Origin: Babylonia areolata
Taxonomy: Eukaryota > Mollusca > Gastropoda > Neogastropoda > Buccinidae
Length of the DNA stretch: 64,000 nucleotides
NCBI RefSeq assembly: GCF_041734735.1
Contig: NC_134895.1
Span: 9,178,733 to 9,242,732 of the forward strand
Direction of reading: 5' to 3'
Shown: positions 1-14,169 of the stretch, in pieces
Position numbering within the stretch: the first letter of the stretch is position 1
How the letters are laid out: the number at the start of each line of letters is the position of its first letter
Made by a program: the position numbers and the translations under genes
The notes under the pieces: model-generated
The model's input: only the letters and a program-made list of their open reading frames with translations
Told to the model about the DNA's origin: nothing
The model's database searches: none

Positions 1-132
1 CTGGTGATGCAGCTCAAGCTGGCAGGCAAAACAGTTACCTTCTTTGGGGATGATACCTGGCTGCGACTCTTTCCGGGCCACTTTACCAGGGCTGATGGGA
101 CCACTTCATTCTTTGTCACTGATTACACAGAG
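1..132 (+). CDS. PIGG: PIGG exon a (partial at window edge)
   Basis: It is read in frame from base 1 and ends [13 protein letters not shown] before a GTAATT donor, phase 0. The GDDTW motif of the phosphatase-like domain is present. The true exon start lies before the window. Confidence 0.93.
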
Positions 133-3100
133 GTAATTTTAAAATTGGTAGGAAGGACAAAAGACAGGTTATTAACAGAAAAAAAAAAAAAATGTTGGGG
201 GAGGAGGGACTAGGGGGAATGGGTGGAGTAGTTATCATTTGGCTGTAGACAACCAGGGATGGCAAGCCAGATGAGTCATCAAAGGCTGAAATGGCTGTTG
301 TTTGTTTTGGTTGACATTATATACTGACATTTTCTTCTATCCTTAACTCAATGAAGAGTCACTGGGACAAGAAATGTTGACAAGATTCCCTCAGTCTATC
401 AGTTTTGTACTAAAGCCTGGGTTACTGCAAATGATATTCAAATATTGTACCTCTTCCCCAACTAAACATTGTTTCAAGCCTCATATTTTTTTTCTTGTCC
501 CTCTATTTATGAGTTTACTTTCAGTGTTAAGCCATTTCCTTACCCTATCCAATTTCGCTCCTTGGTTTGAGCTGGACGAAAAGATTCTGAGAAAAGGGAG
601 CTGATGAGAGTTAGCAAAAAGTATTTCTCTTGCAGAAAAGGGAAGAAAGAAAAAAAGGTTTGTTGCATCAAGATTGTGTGGCAGATGCACTGCTTGGGAT
701 GTTATCAAAAGAAAAAAAAAAAAAGATCCACCACAGTGGTGGCAGTGCACTGCTGGTGCTGAACAAGCGAAAAGTACACAGGTAGGTATGGCTGTTTTTT
801 CTGGCAGGTGGACCTGAACGTGACCCGCCACCTGCAGGGGGAGCTGTCGGCAGAGGACTGGGACGTGATGGTGATGCACTACCTGGGCCTGGACCACCTG
901 GGGCACCTGTATGCCCCAGAGGCCACCCTCTTCATGCCCAAACTGCGTGAGATGGACGACGTGGTGCACCAGATCTACTCGGCCATGAGTTCGTGGGTAC
1001 ATGTCAGCAGTTAGTTATTGGCACATAGAAACATGCTAACACCGGCAAGCATTAAAATGCATGTATAAATATATTGTGTTTGTATGTACCTGTGGGCACA
1101 CCATGGTATACAGAGTACAGCACAGCACAAATCACAATACAGTGTGACATGTCACACCATGACACAACAAGGTAATGAACAAAACACAGCACAGTGTGAC
1201 ACATTGCACAGCAGAGCACAGAACAGCACAAATAACAGCAAGGCGTGGTGCACAGCACAGCACAGTGCGACACATAACACCATGGCACAACACAGCAAAG
1301 TACAGCACAGTGTGACACATCACATCATGGCACAGCACAGTACAATACATTGCAACACATCAAACGGTGGCACAACACAGCATAGTACAGCACATTTCAA
1401 CACATCACACCATGGCACAGCACAGTACAATACATTGCAACACATCAAATGGGCACAACACAGCACAGTACAGCACATTGCAACACATCACATCATGGCA
1501 CAGCACAGCACAGTACAGTACATTGCAACACATCAAATGGGCACAACACAGCACAGTACAGCACATGGCAACACATCACATCATGGCACAGCACAGCACA
1601 GCACAGTACAGCACATTGCAACACATCACACCATGGCACAGCACAGTACAGTACATTGCAACACATCACACCATGGCACAACACAGCACAGTACAGCACA
1701 TTGCAACACATCACACCATGGCACAGCACAGTACAATACATTGCAACACATCAAATGGGCACAACACAGCACAGTACAGCACATTGCAACACATCACATC
1801 ATGGCACAGCACAGTACAATACATTGCAACACATCAAATGGGCACAGCACAGTACAGCACATTGCAACACATCAAATGGGCACAACACAGCACAGTACAG
1901 CACATTGCAACACATCACACCATGGCACAACACAGCACAGTACAGTACATTGCACCACATCACACCAAGGCACAACATAGCGCAGTACAGTACATTGCAA
2001 CACATCACACCATGGCACAAGGCAGCAAAGTACAGCACAGTGTTACACTTCACACCATGGCACAGCACAGCACAGTACAACACAGTGTGACACATCACAC
2101 CATGGCACAGCACAGTACAGCACAGTGTCATACTTCACACATGGCACAGCACAGTACAGCACAGTGTGACACATCACACCATGGCACACCACAGTGTCAT
2201 ACTTCACACATGGCACAACACAGCACAGTACAGCACAGTGTGACACATCACACCATGGCACAGTACAGCACAGTGTGATACTTCACACCATGGCACAACA
2301 CAGCGCAGTACAGCAGTGTGAAGCATCACATCATGGCACATCACAACACAGTACAGCAAAGTGTGACACATCACACCATGACACAGCACAGCACAGTGTG
2401 CACGTCACACCGTGACACAGCACAGCACAGTGTGCACGTCACACCATGACACAGCACAGCACAGTGTGCAGGTCACACCATGACACAGCACAGCACAGTG
2501 TGCAGGTCACACCATGACACAGCACAGCACAGTGTGCAGGTCACACCATGACACAGCACAGCACAATGTGCAGGCCACACCATGACACAGCACAGCACAG
2601 TGTTCATGTCACACCATGACACAGCACAGTACAGCACAGTGTGTCACATCACACCATGACACAGTGTGCACATCACACCATGACACAGCACAGCACAGTG
2701 TGCACGTCACACCATGACACAGTGTGCATGTCACACCATGACACAGCACAGCACAGTGTGCAGGTCACACCATGACACAGCACAGCACAGTGTGCAGGTC
2801 ACACCATGACACAGCACAGTATAGTGTGCACGTCACACCATGACACAGCACAGCACAGTGTGCACATCACACCATGACACAGCACAGCACAGTGTGCACG
2901 TCACACCATGACACAGCACAGCACAGTGTGCACGTCACACCATGACACAGCACAGCACAATGTGCAGGCCACACCATGACACAGCACAGCACAGTGTTCA
3001 TGTCACACCATGACACAGCACAGTACAGCACAGTGTGTCACATCACACCATGACACAGTGTGCACATCACACCATGACACAGCACAGCACAGTGTGCACG

Positions 3101-6100
3101 TCACACCATGACACAGTGTGCATGTCACACCATGACACAGCACAGCACAGTGTGCAGGTCACACCATGACACAGCACAGCACAGTGTGCAGGTCACACCA
3201 TGACACAGCACAGTATAGTGTGCACGTCACACCATGACACAGCACAGCACAGTGTGCACATCACACCATGACACAGCACAGCACAGTGTGCACGTCACAC
3301 CATGACACAGCACAGCACAGTGTGCACGTCACACCATGACACAGCACAGCACAGTGTGCACGTCACACCATGACACAGCACAGCATAGTGTGCACGTCAC
3401 ACCATGACACAGCACAGCACAGTGTGCACGTCACACCATGACACAGCACAGCACAGTGTACACGACACACCATGACACTGCACAGCATAGTGTGCAGGTC
3501 ACACCATGATACAGCACAGCACAGTGTGCACGTCACACCATGACACAGCACAGCATAGTGTGCACGTCACACCGTGACACAGCACAGCACAGTGTGCACG
3601 TCACACCAGGACACAGCAGAAATGGTAGTGGGTGCGTGCAGGACAGAGAAAGGCCAGCACTTCTGGTGGTGACGGGTGACCACGGCGTCAGTGACCAGGG
3701 GGGACACGGGGGAGCCTCACCTGAGGAGACCAACGTCCCCATTGTCCTGCTCAGTCCCCACACCACCTTCCAGCCTCCCTCCGGTCAGTGACCTGTGGGC
3801 AGGTCACCACGCATAACTAAATGTTGGATTGGTTGAGCAATTGTTTTCTTGTCCTTCGTCACACACAACTTAATGTTGAGCTGGTTGAATACTTTACATC
3901 ACTTCATCATACATAACTAAATGTTGGATTTTTGGGACACTTTCCAGTCCTTCATTATGCACAACTAATTGAATGCTTATTTATTTATTTATTTATTAAG
4001 ATGTCTTGCTATAGCACATATTCTTGAAGCTGTATGTGCTCTGTTTGATTTATTGAACAAATGAATGTTGGTTTGATTGAACACTTTCTACTCACTAATC
4101 ATGGACAACTAATTAAATGTTGGATTGGTTGAATACATTCCAAATGTTAATGGCACGCACTTGACTAAATGTTGGATTGGTTGAACACTTTCCAGTTCTT
4201 CATGTTTTACCCATCCTCTGTGTGTGTGTGTGGGGGGAGTGGGGGGGGGGGGGGGGGGTGCAGTACTACAATACACGACTGACTGTGTCCACAGGTGAGA
4301 ATTGTGACAGAATGCAGTGATATAATACACCACTGACTGTGTCAACAGGTGAGAATTGTGACAGAATGCAGTGATATAATACACCACTGACTGTGTCGAC
4401 CGGTGAGAATTTTGGCAGAATGCAGAGATACACTACACTACACTGCCGACTATGGAGTATTATGACAGAATGGAGTGAAACAATACACCACTGACAGTGC
4501 CAACAGGTGAAACTTGCGACAGATTGCAGTGATACAATACACCACTTAATGTGTCAACAGGTGAAAATTGTGGCACAGTGCAATGATACAATACACCATT
4601 GTCTGTGTAAACAGGTGAGAACTGTGACAGAATACAGTGATAGAATATACCACTGACTGTTAACAGGTGAGAATTGTGACAGAATGGAGTGATACTATGC
4701 ACCACTGACTGTGTCAACAGGTGAGAATTGTGACAGAATTGAGTGATACAATACACCACTATGTCAACAGGTGAAAATTGTGACAGAATTGAGTGATACA
4801 ATACACCACTGACTGTGTCAAAAGGTGAGAATTGTGACAGGATGCAATACTGCAATACACGACTGACTGTGTCAGCATGTGAGAATTGTGACAGAATGCA
4901 GTGATATAATACACCACTGACTGTGTCAACAGGTGAGAATTGTGACAGGATGCAGTGATACAATACACAACTGACTGTGTCAAAAGGTGAGAATTGTGAC
5001 AGAATGCAATACTGCAATACACGACTGACTGTGTCAGCATGTGAGAATTGTGACAGAATGCAGTGATATTATACACCACTGACTGTGTCAAAAGGTGAGA
5101 ATTGTGACAGTATGCAATACTGCAATACACGATTGACTGTGTCAAAAGGTGAGAATTGTGACAGTATGCAATACTGCAATACACGACTGACTGTGTCAAC
5201 ATGTGAGAATTGTTACAGAATGCAGTGCTATTATACACCACTGACTGTGTCAACAGGTGAGAATTGTGACAGAATGCAGTGATACAATACACCACTGACT
5301 GTGTCAACAGGTGAGAATTGTGACAGGATGCAATACTGCAATACACGACTGACTGTGTCAACATGTGAGAATTGTTACAGAATGCAGTGATATTATACAC
5401 CACTGACTGTGTCAACAGGTGAGAATTGTGACAGTATGCAATACTACAATACACGATTGACTGTCAACATGTGAGAATTGTGACAGAATGCAGTGATATA
5501 ATACACCACTGACTGTGTCAACAGGTGAGAATTGTGACAGGATGCAATACTGCAATACACGACTGACTGTGTCAACATGTGAGAATTGTGACAGAATGCA
5601 GTGATACAATACACCACTGACTGTGTCAACAGGTGAGAATTGTGACAGAATTGAGCAATACCAATACACGACTGACTGTGTCAACAGGTGAGAATTGTGA
5701 CAGAATGCAATGATACAATATACCATTGGTTGTGTCAGCAGGTGAGAATTGTGACACAGTGCACTGATACAACACATCACTCACTGTCAACAGCTTTTGA
5801 GATCTTTTTGACAGAACTGAGTGATGCAACAACAGTAACACTGCTGACAGGTGAGAAGCGGGAAATGGAGCAGATCGACCTTTGCCCAACACTGTCAGCC
5901 CTGCTGGGCCTGCCCATCCCTCGCAACAACCTGGGACAGGTGGAGGTGACGGCTTTACCTGCTCACGCACCTGTACAGGACCGGGTGCGCCACCTGCAGC
6001 TGAACGCGGCCCAGATGCTGGCTGTTTTGGAGCAGAACGTCGGAAGCATAGAGGAGGGTAATGATTGGAAATGGGTTTTTTTTTTTTTACACACGCATGA

Positions 6101-7413
6101 TATACTCCGGGATGCACAGGCATACAGCTTGATGCTCAGGCACTTTACACACATTTGCATTTGGTTGTGCAGGCACCTATGCACTTACATGCCTGAGGCA
6201 CACATTGCACAGATGCACGCTCACTCAGTACTCACAGAGTACGAAGTCTAACACACACCATCGGTATTTTCTTGCCCTCCACTAGACCTGAGTGGTGGTC
6301 TGGACACTAGTCATTCAGATGAGACGATAATTGAGGTGTCATGTGCAGCATGCACTTAGCACATGTAAAAGAACCCATGGCAACAAAAGGGTTGTCCATG
6401 GCTAAATTCTGTAGAATTTAAAAAAAAATTTTTTTCCCTTGCTGGTAGAAAAAATAGAAAAAAGGGTGACGTTCTCACTTTAGTGACACCGGAGATTAGA
6501 AAAGAGAGATAAACCACTTGCAGAAATTGCTGAAGCCAGGCAGCCTGCGCCGCGAGACGCATTCATTATTCATGAGCTGCCTTTGCCCCGCCCAAACTAA
6601 GGGAAAGCGTCAGTCGAACGCAGTCTCCTGAGTGATTTTATAATTTGGATTACACCTTTTTTCCCTTTTCTGTTTGCTTCATCCCACGCAGATGTCAAAC
6701 TCAATTTTGTTGTGAATAACATTCCTAAATATTTATATGTATTGGTTACTTTTATTTCCCTATCACCACAGCACCATTTTTCACGAGTCGAAAGATGACC
6801 TCCATTGCGGAAAACTATAATATTGGTCTTATCGAGATTCACTGTTTGTTGTAGTCTGTCTGTTTCTTGCTTAAGGGCATTTAATTGATTTTGTAACCCA
6901 ATGGGTGTGTCAGACAAGAGAACAACATCATCAGCAAATAGCATTAAGAGCAAATCTGCTCCGCCAGGTATCATTTGTATTCCATGTCTCCCCTTCTTTG
7001 ATAACTCCACTGCCAATTCACCGATGAAAAAGGAAAACAGCTGTGAGCTTAGCATACAACCTTGTTTAACCCCTCTTGGACACTGAAAAAAGTCTGAATA
7101 AATACCTTTGTCACGAACACATACAAGTACAGAATCGTAGATGCTTTTAACAGCCATGTAAAACTCCCGAGAGAGAGAGACAGAGACTTAGAGAGAGAGA
7201 AAGAGCACAATACAACGGTCTGCTCGGGCAACATGAAGCGTTCGTATATATATGAATTATATATATGATTATGTACATATAGATAGATTTAGATTTACAT
7301 ACTGATAGATCTATATGAAATTATGTATGTATGTATTCATGTATGTATGTATGTATGTACAGACAGATGTTAGAAGAGAGAGAGAGCTGAATATGTGTTT
7401 TATGTTTTGATAT

Positions 7414-7473
<60 letters not shown>

Positions 7474-9154
7474 TTTTTGTTGTTGTTGTTGAAGAAATGG
7501 TGATGTAAACCAGAAAGTGTGAAGAAAAAGTAGCGTTACGAAAACGCAGTTCAATAATTTACAACTGTCTCTCTCATGTGCAACATTGCGCTGGGGGGGG
7601 GGGGGCGGGGGGGGGGGAGTTGGTGGTGGGGGGAGCTGCTTTATTTTCTTTTTATATTATCTACATTCAAGCAGATGCAAACGTGCTAAAAACCAAGCAA
7701 AAATGAATCGGTTTTCATTGTATACAGCGAATCTTACTACACGTGGGAAATTCCAGGCATAACTTAACTTTCGCTTTACTGCAGCTGAACCGTCAGAACC
7801 GACTAGTTTCCTTCAGGTGGGGAAGGAGAGGGTGATTTACCCCCATCCTTCCGCACTGCGTGTGTGCCCCAAAACGGCTTCAGCACTGTTATGGACAGTA
7901 AGAAGGGGCCTGCCGCGAGTGGTTTATCTCTCTTTTCTAATCTCCGGTGACACGCTCTCCCTGAGGAGAGTAGCCCGAATTTCATACAGGTAAATCTGTT
8001 GTGACGAAAGAATAATACAACACAGTGCAATACAATACAATACAATACAATACAATACAATACAATACAATACAATGCAACCCTTACATAAGAGGTATTG
8101 GCTTTGTTTTTTCTTGTAGTTACCTTCATATCATTGAATCAATCCATTGTCTGACACTGGAGTTACTTCCCAGGAATGCAGAGAGAAAGAAAGAACTAAT
8201 GTTTCAGATGCAACCTGTAACCTATATCTTGATAAGAACAAGTGGTTCAGATTGCAGCCTATCACCTAAATCATGTTTCAGATGTAATGTTTCAGATGCA
8301 GTCTATCATCTGTATCATGTTTCAGATGTAATGTTTCAGATGCAGCCTATCACCTAAATCATGTTTCAGATGCAGTCTATCACCTGTATCATGATTCAGA
8401 TCTAATGTTTCAGATGTAGCCTATCACCTAAATCATGTTTCAGATGTAATGTTTCAGATGCAGCCTATCATCTATATCATGTTTCAGATGCAGTCTATCA
8501 TCTGTATCATGATTCAGATCTAATGTTTCAGATGTAGCCTATCACCTAAATCATGTTTCAGATGTAATGTTTCAGATGCAGCCTATCATCTATATCATGT
8601 TTCAGATGCAGTCTATCATCTGTATCATGATTCAGATCTAATGTTTCAGATGCAGCCAATCACCTAAATCATGTTTCAGATCTAATGTTTCAGATGCAGC
8701 CTATCACCTAAATCATGTTTCAGATGCAGCCTATCACCTAAATCATGTTTCAGATCTAATGTTTCAGATTCAGTCTTGTCATCTGTATCATGATTCAGAT
8801 CTAATGTTTCAGATGCAGCCTATCACCTAAATCATGTTTCAGATCTAATGTTTCAGATTCAGTCTTGTCATCTGTATCATGATTCAGATCTAATGTTTCA
8901 GATGCAGCCTATCACCTGTATCATGATGCCCTGTCAGCTCATTCCTCCTGGCTGTCATCTCGAAACACCACCCCCACTGCACCCTGGGAAGCGGTTGGCA
9001 ACAGGGTGCTGATGGGATACCAGGAAGCTGTGCGGAAAATGACACAGCGAATCGGGCAGACCTCCACACGCTACGATATGTATGGCATCGGGGTGGCCAT
9101 TGCGTGCCTCTGGATGGTGGGTTTGTCTCTGTGTGTGTGTGTGCGTGCGCGCGC

Positions 9155-9195
<41 letters not shown>

Positions 9196-9420
9196 GGAGG
9201 GAGGGAGAGAGTATGTGTGTGTTTGTGTGTGTGTGAGAGAGAGAGAGAGAGAGGGAGGGAGGGAGAGGGTATGTGTGTGTGTGTGTGTGAGAGAGAGAAA
9301 GGGAGGGAGAGAGTATGTGTGTGTTTGTGAGAGAGAGAGAGAGAGGGAGGGAGAGAGTATGTGTGTGTTTGTGTGTGTGTGAGAGAGAGAGAGAGGGAGG
9401 GAGAGAGTATGTGTGTTTGT

Positions 9421-9453
<33 letters not shown>

Positions 9454-11268
9454 AGAGAGTATGTGTGTGTTTGTGTGTGAGACACAGAGAGAGAGTGAGT
9501 ACATGTGTGTGTATGTTTTACTTGAGTATTTCTGTAGCACACATTTTTTTGGTTTTTTTTTTATGAGGCAGGGGCACTGACCCTATGCCTGAACCACAAA
9601 ACCTGGAGGACCAGTGGAAAACTATTAGTCTGGCCTCTGACCTCCACAAACTGTCTGCCTTGGGTGGCCCTGTCTCCTGCCGGCATAGCTCCCTGGATCA
9701 CTGAGACGCACGAGCCCGACACACCCCCACACCCTCTCTCCCACGCATCCCCACCCACCCCCTAGCCCCCACCCCTCCCCTGACTATGACAAGATTATGA
9801 TTTTACAAGATCCTCACTTTACTTTACGTTACATTATGTTACTTTGCTTTACTTTTTTTGGTTGAGCTTTTTATAAAAATAGTTTTTTTGTGTTTTTTTT
9901 TTTCGTTTTGTCCTTGCAGAATTTACTGATTCAAGTCCTGGGTCTGACAAGCCGCAGCGCTACAGCTTCGCTCCGGATGCCGACGGCCGGCTCCTTGGCA
10001 GTCCTGCTTCCTGGCCTCCTGGTGGCCGTCTTGGGTCACATGACTGTCTGCACTGGTCAGCACCGGAGTGACGTGCTGTGTGGGACCTCTGTCTTTGGCC
10101 TGGCGGTGCAGCTGGTGACGATGGGGATCCTCTTTGTGGGTGTCGCCGCTCTGGTTGGGGACCTCCTGCCGCTCGACCTGCCACGTGTGCTCAGGGTTTG
10201 TTGCGGTTGTTCCTTATTCCTTGTTCAGTTTCATGGGGAAACGAGAGAGCCAAAGCCTTCCTGACTCGCTTGTGATGCACGTTTAAGTCCAACAAAGGAA
10301 CAAACAAACAAACAAAAAAAAGATCTACAGCGAAACGGATATTTAATTACACATACTTAACCGTGACCCAACTAGTGCAGACTCCGGCAGGGGTCTGACA
10401 TTCCTGCCTGTGCAAACTACTATCCGCCTATGCGGAGAAAACGAAACTACGGCCGATAACCTCCCGGAAGTAGTTAACCTCCTCTTTGTCCCTCTGGCTA
10501 GCGCCCTCTTTTTCCGGCAGCCATTATGACTCCTGTCCTGTGCTCTCCATACGGCTAAGTTTTTTTTCGTATTTTCTGTCTGTCTGTCGATTCTCTGGTG
10601 TTCTTGTTTTTTGTCAAATTTTGTCTCGAACCAGGTCGGATAATTTGGCAAAAAGACACATTGATTGGCCTTGACCTTTGACTTCTAGATTTACAAAACA
10701 TTGATGTTCTGGCCAAAGCAAACCAGTATATGGTATACCATGCTGAATAAAAATTGGATGAAAATCCAAAGTTCTATCATGCTTAAAAGTTGGTTGAAAT
10801 CCAAAGTTCTGTCATGCTTTTACATTTTCCCAAAAGGCCACATTTTGACCTTGACATTTGACAGGTCAGTCAGTGTACCAAGTTGGTGGGCGTCAGTGTA
10901 CCAAGTTTGTCGAAGTTTATATAGAAGACCTCTCTCTTGCATGCAGAAATGTTTCCTGTTGATATTAATTATATCCAGGTTGTGATCTCGACCTTTAAAC
11001 TCGGATTTTGAATTTCTTTAGGGATCATGCTGTACTCATAACCAGTCACAAGACCAAGTTTGTTTAAAATTGGATGGAAGCTATTGTCACTATCAAGCTT
11101 TTTCTATTTTACCAAATGTTGACCATGACCTTTGACCTCTCACCATTGGTGCTTATTATGTCATGATAATGGAGATGGCTTTAAAGGTCTTATTTATACC
11201 TACTATCCTGCCAACTTTAGGTTCTATGTCACTTGTAGTGGCCGAGAAAATGCCATTGTTAGAGTTGA

Positions 11269-11311
<43 letters not shown>

Positions 11312-13384
11312 TACAGACACAGACAACAAAACAATGGTTTATTTATTATCTGGACTCACTTTGTTTATACGAGTGAGTAAAAAAATTACAACAAAAACAA
11401 AACAAAAAAACAACCAGCCAGCAAAACAAACTAATGAAAAATCTGTCACCTTAAACCTTCAGAAAAAAGAGGTGTCCCTGTTGTCTATGTTCCAGGATGA
11501 GGGGAGAGCGTGGGGTGTCCCTGATGTCTATGTTCCAGGAAGAGAGGAGAGCGTGGGGTGTCCCTGTTGTCTATGTTCTAGGATGAGGGGAGAGCGGGGA
11601 GTGTCCCTGTTGTCTATGTTTCAGGAAGAGGGGAGAGCATGGGGTGTCCCTGATGTCTATGTTCCAGGGAGAGGGGAGAGCGTGGAGTGTCCCTGATGTC
11701 TATGTTCCAGGGAGAGGGGAGAGCGTGGAGTGTCCCTGATATCTATGTTCCAGGGAGAGGGGAGAGCATGGGGTGTCCCTGATGTCTATGTGCCAGGGAG
11801 AGGGTAGAGCGTTATGTGTCCCTGTTGTCTATGTTTCAGAAAGAGGGGAGAGCGTGAGGTGTCCCTGTTGTCTATGTTTCAGAAAGAGGGGAGAGCATGG
11901 GGTGTCCCTGATGTCTATGTTCCAGGGAGAGGGGAGAACGTGGAGTGTCCCTGATGTCTATGTTCCAGGAAGAGGGGAGAGCGTGAGGTGTCCCTGTTGT
12001 CTGTTTCAGAAAGAGGGGATAGTGTTATGTGTCCCTGTTGTCTATGTTCCAGGATGAGGGGAGAGCGTGGAGTGTCCCTGTTGTCTATGTTCCAGGAAGA
12101 GGGGAGAGCATGAGGTGTCCCTGTTGTCTATGTTTCAGGATGAGGGGAGAGCGTGAGGTGTGCCTGATGTCTGTGTTCCAGGGAGAGGGGAGAGCATGAG
12201 GTGTCCCTGATGTCTATGTTCCAGGGAGAGGGGAGAGCGTGAGATGTCCCTGTTGTCTATATTCCAGGATGAGGGGAGAGCGTGAAGTGTCCCTGTTGTC
12301 TATGTTTCAGGATGAGGGGAGAGCGTGAGGTGTCCCTGTTGTGTATGTTTCAGGATGAGGGGAGAGCGTGAGGTGTCCCTGATGTCTATGTTCCAGGATG
12401 AGGGGAGAGCGTGAGGTGTCCCTGTTGTCTATGTTCCAGGATGAGGGGAGAGCGTTGAGTGTCCCTGTTGTCTGTGTTTCAGGATGAGGGGAGAGCGTGA
12501 GGTGTCCCTGATGTCTATGTTCCAGGATGAGGGGAGAGCGTGGAGTGTCCCTGTTGTCTATGTTTCAGGAGGAGGGGAGAGCGTGGAGTGTCCCTGTTGT
12601 CTATGTTTCAGAAAGAGGGGAGAGCATGGGGTGTCCCTGATATCTATGTTCCAGGATGAGGGGAGAGCGTGAGATGTCCCCGTTGTCTATGTTTCAGGAG
12701 GAGGGGAGAGCGTGGAGTGTCCTTGTTGTCTATGTTCCAGGGAGAGTGGAGATCGTGGGGTGTCCCTGTTGTCTATGTTCCAGGAAGAGGGGAGAGCGTG
12801 AGGTGTCCCTGTTGTCTATGTTCCAGGGAGAGGGGAGAGCGTGGAGTGTGGCGGAAAAGGTTCTGGCAGGGGGCGTGGTGGCCCACACCCTCTCCCTACT
12901 GTCCAGCAGCTTTGTGGAGGAGGAGCACCAGACGTGGTACTTCTTCGTCTCCACCTTCCACACCCTCCTGCTCCTCCCCCACCTCCCCCTCTGCCTTGGA
13001 GGTGCCGCTCTGGGTGGTTCTGCTGTGCCTGGAACTGTGCCGCCTCCTTCTCCTTCTCCTCACTCGGACAATGACAGAGTCTGTGTTGGTGCCAGTTCTG
13101 GGGATTCTCTGAACGACCGTTGTTTCTCGGAGGTGAACGTCCTCGGCAGGGAACAGGATGAGGTGTTTGGTGATGAGGTAGGAGTTCGGAGGTGGGGAGA
13201 CTTTTGGGAGGGGGTGGGGGGGGTGAAGGGGGGGGGGGAGAGATGAAAGTGGTGTTAACTGGAATGCATGGTTTACATTGATGTGAGTTGTGTATGTGTG
13301 TGTGTTGATGTGCGTGTGTGTATGTTTGCGATTTGTTTTTTGTATGTGTGTGTAAATGCGTGTATGAGTATGTGTTTGTACGTG

Positions 13385-13416
<32 letters not shown>

Positions 13417-13548
13417 AAAATGTTTGTGTGTGTGTGTGTCTGTGTGTGTGTGTGTGTGCGTTTGAGATGTGCCTTTATGTTGTGTGTATGAACACACATA
13501 TGTGTATGTTTGTGTGCATACTTGTGTTTGTGTTGATGTGTGTGCCTG

Positions 13549-13586
<38 letters not shown>

Positions 13587-14137
13587 CATGTTTATGTGTG
13601 TTGTGTGTGTGTGTGTTTCTCAGCGATGTGCACAGATACAGAGATGCATGTGTTTGTGATCATGTACGTGTATGTGTGCACTTTTGAGCTCACCTACATG
13701 CACAAAGAATTCAAGACTTGCATGCTCACCTTTCTTTCGTCTGTCTTGTCAGAGGAAGGAGGAGGGGGTGCATCCAGTGAGCAGGAGGGCAGGAATGCAG
13801 ATGGTGCTGAGTGCAGGGGGCGTCTTGATGCTGTGCCGAATCCTCAGGCGATGGAACCAGACAGGCAACAAATGGCTGGACGTGCCGGACGTGGGTGACT
13901 GGCTGGTGAGGTGAGTGGGTGGAGACAGTCGTGGGTGTCGTCAAGGAGCTGCAACACAGCTCGAAGACATGCACATGTGTGCGTGGATAAAGGGACACAC
14001 TGTCACACAGGAGAAACTGTCACACAGACGCAGACACGTGCATGCACACGAGCACGCTCACACACAAAGTCACACATGCACACAGACATGTTCACTTACT
14101 ACACACACACACATACACACACACACACACACACACA

Positions 14138-14169
<32 letters not shown>

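Larger units (their letters stand above)
6487..7949. mobile_element. 1.46-kb unit with perfect 32-bp terminal inverted repeats, inserted in SINE B
   Basis: Positions 6487-6518 (starting CACCGGAGATTAG) and 7918-7949 (ending CTAATCTCCGGTG) are exact reverse complements over 32 bp. Between them lie a reverse-strand LINE reverse-transcriptase fragment, a (TA)n tract and poly-G. I see no transposase. The ends suggest a non-autonomous DNA transposon or a composite. No clear target duplication was found. Confidence 0.6.

Noticed and set aside
1084-2415. Frames of 200-300 codons with HSTAQ repeats
   Set aside because: PIGG intron 2 minisatellite, flanked by exons whose splicing skips it.
1110-3620. 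CRISPR-like regular array
   Set aside because: There are no unique spacers between repeats; units are contiguous and diverged. The genome is eukaryotic.
8890-9542. 195-216-codon minus frames rich in Ser/Leu/His/Thr
   Set aside because: Antisense of the TG/AG microsatellite in PIGG intron 5, overlapping exon e.
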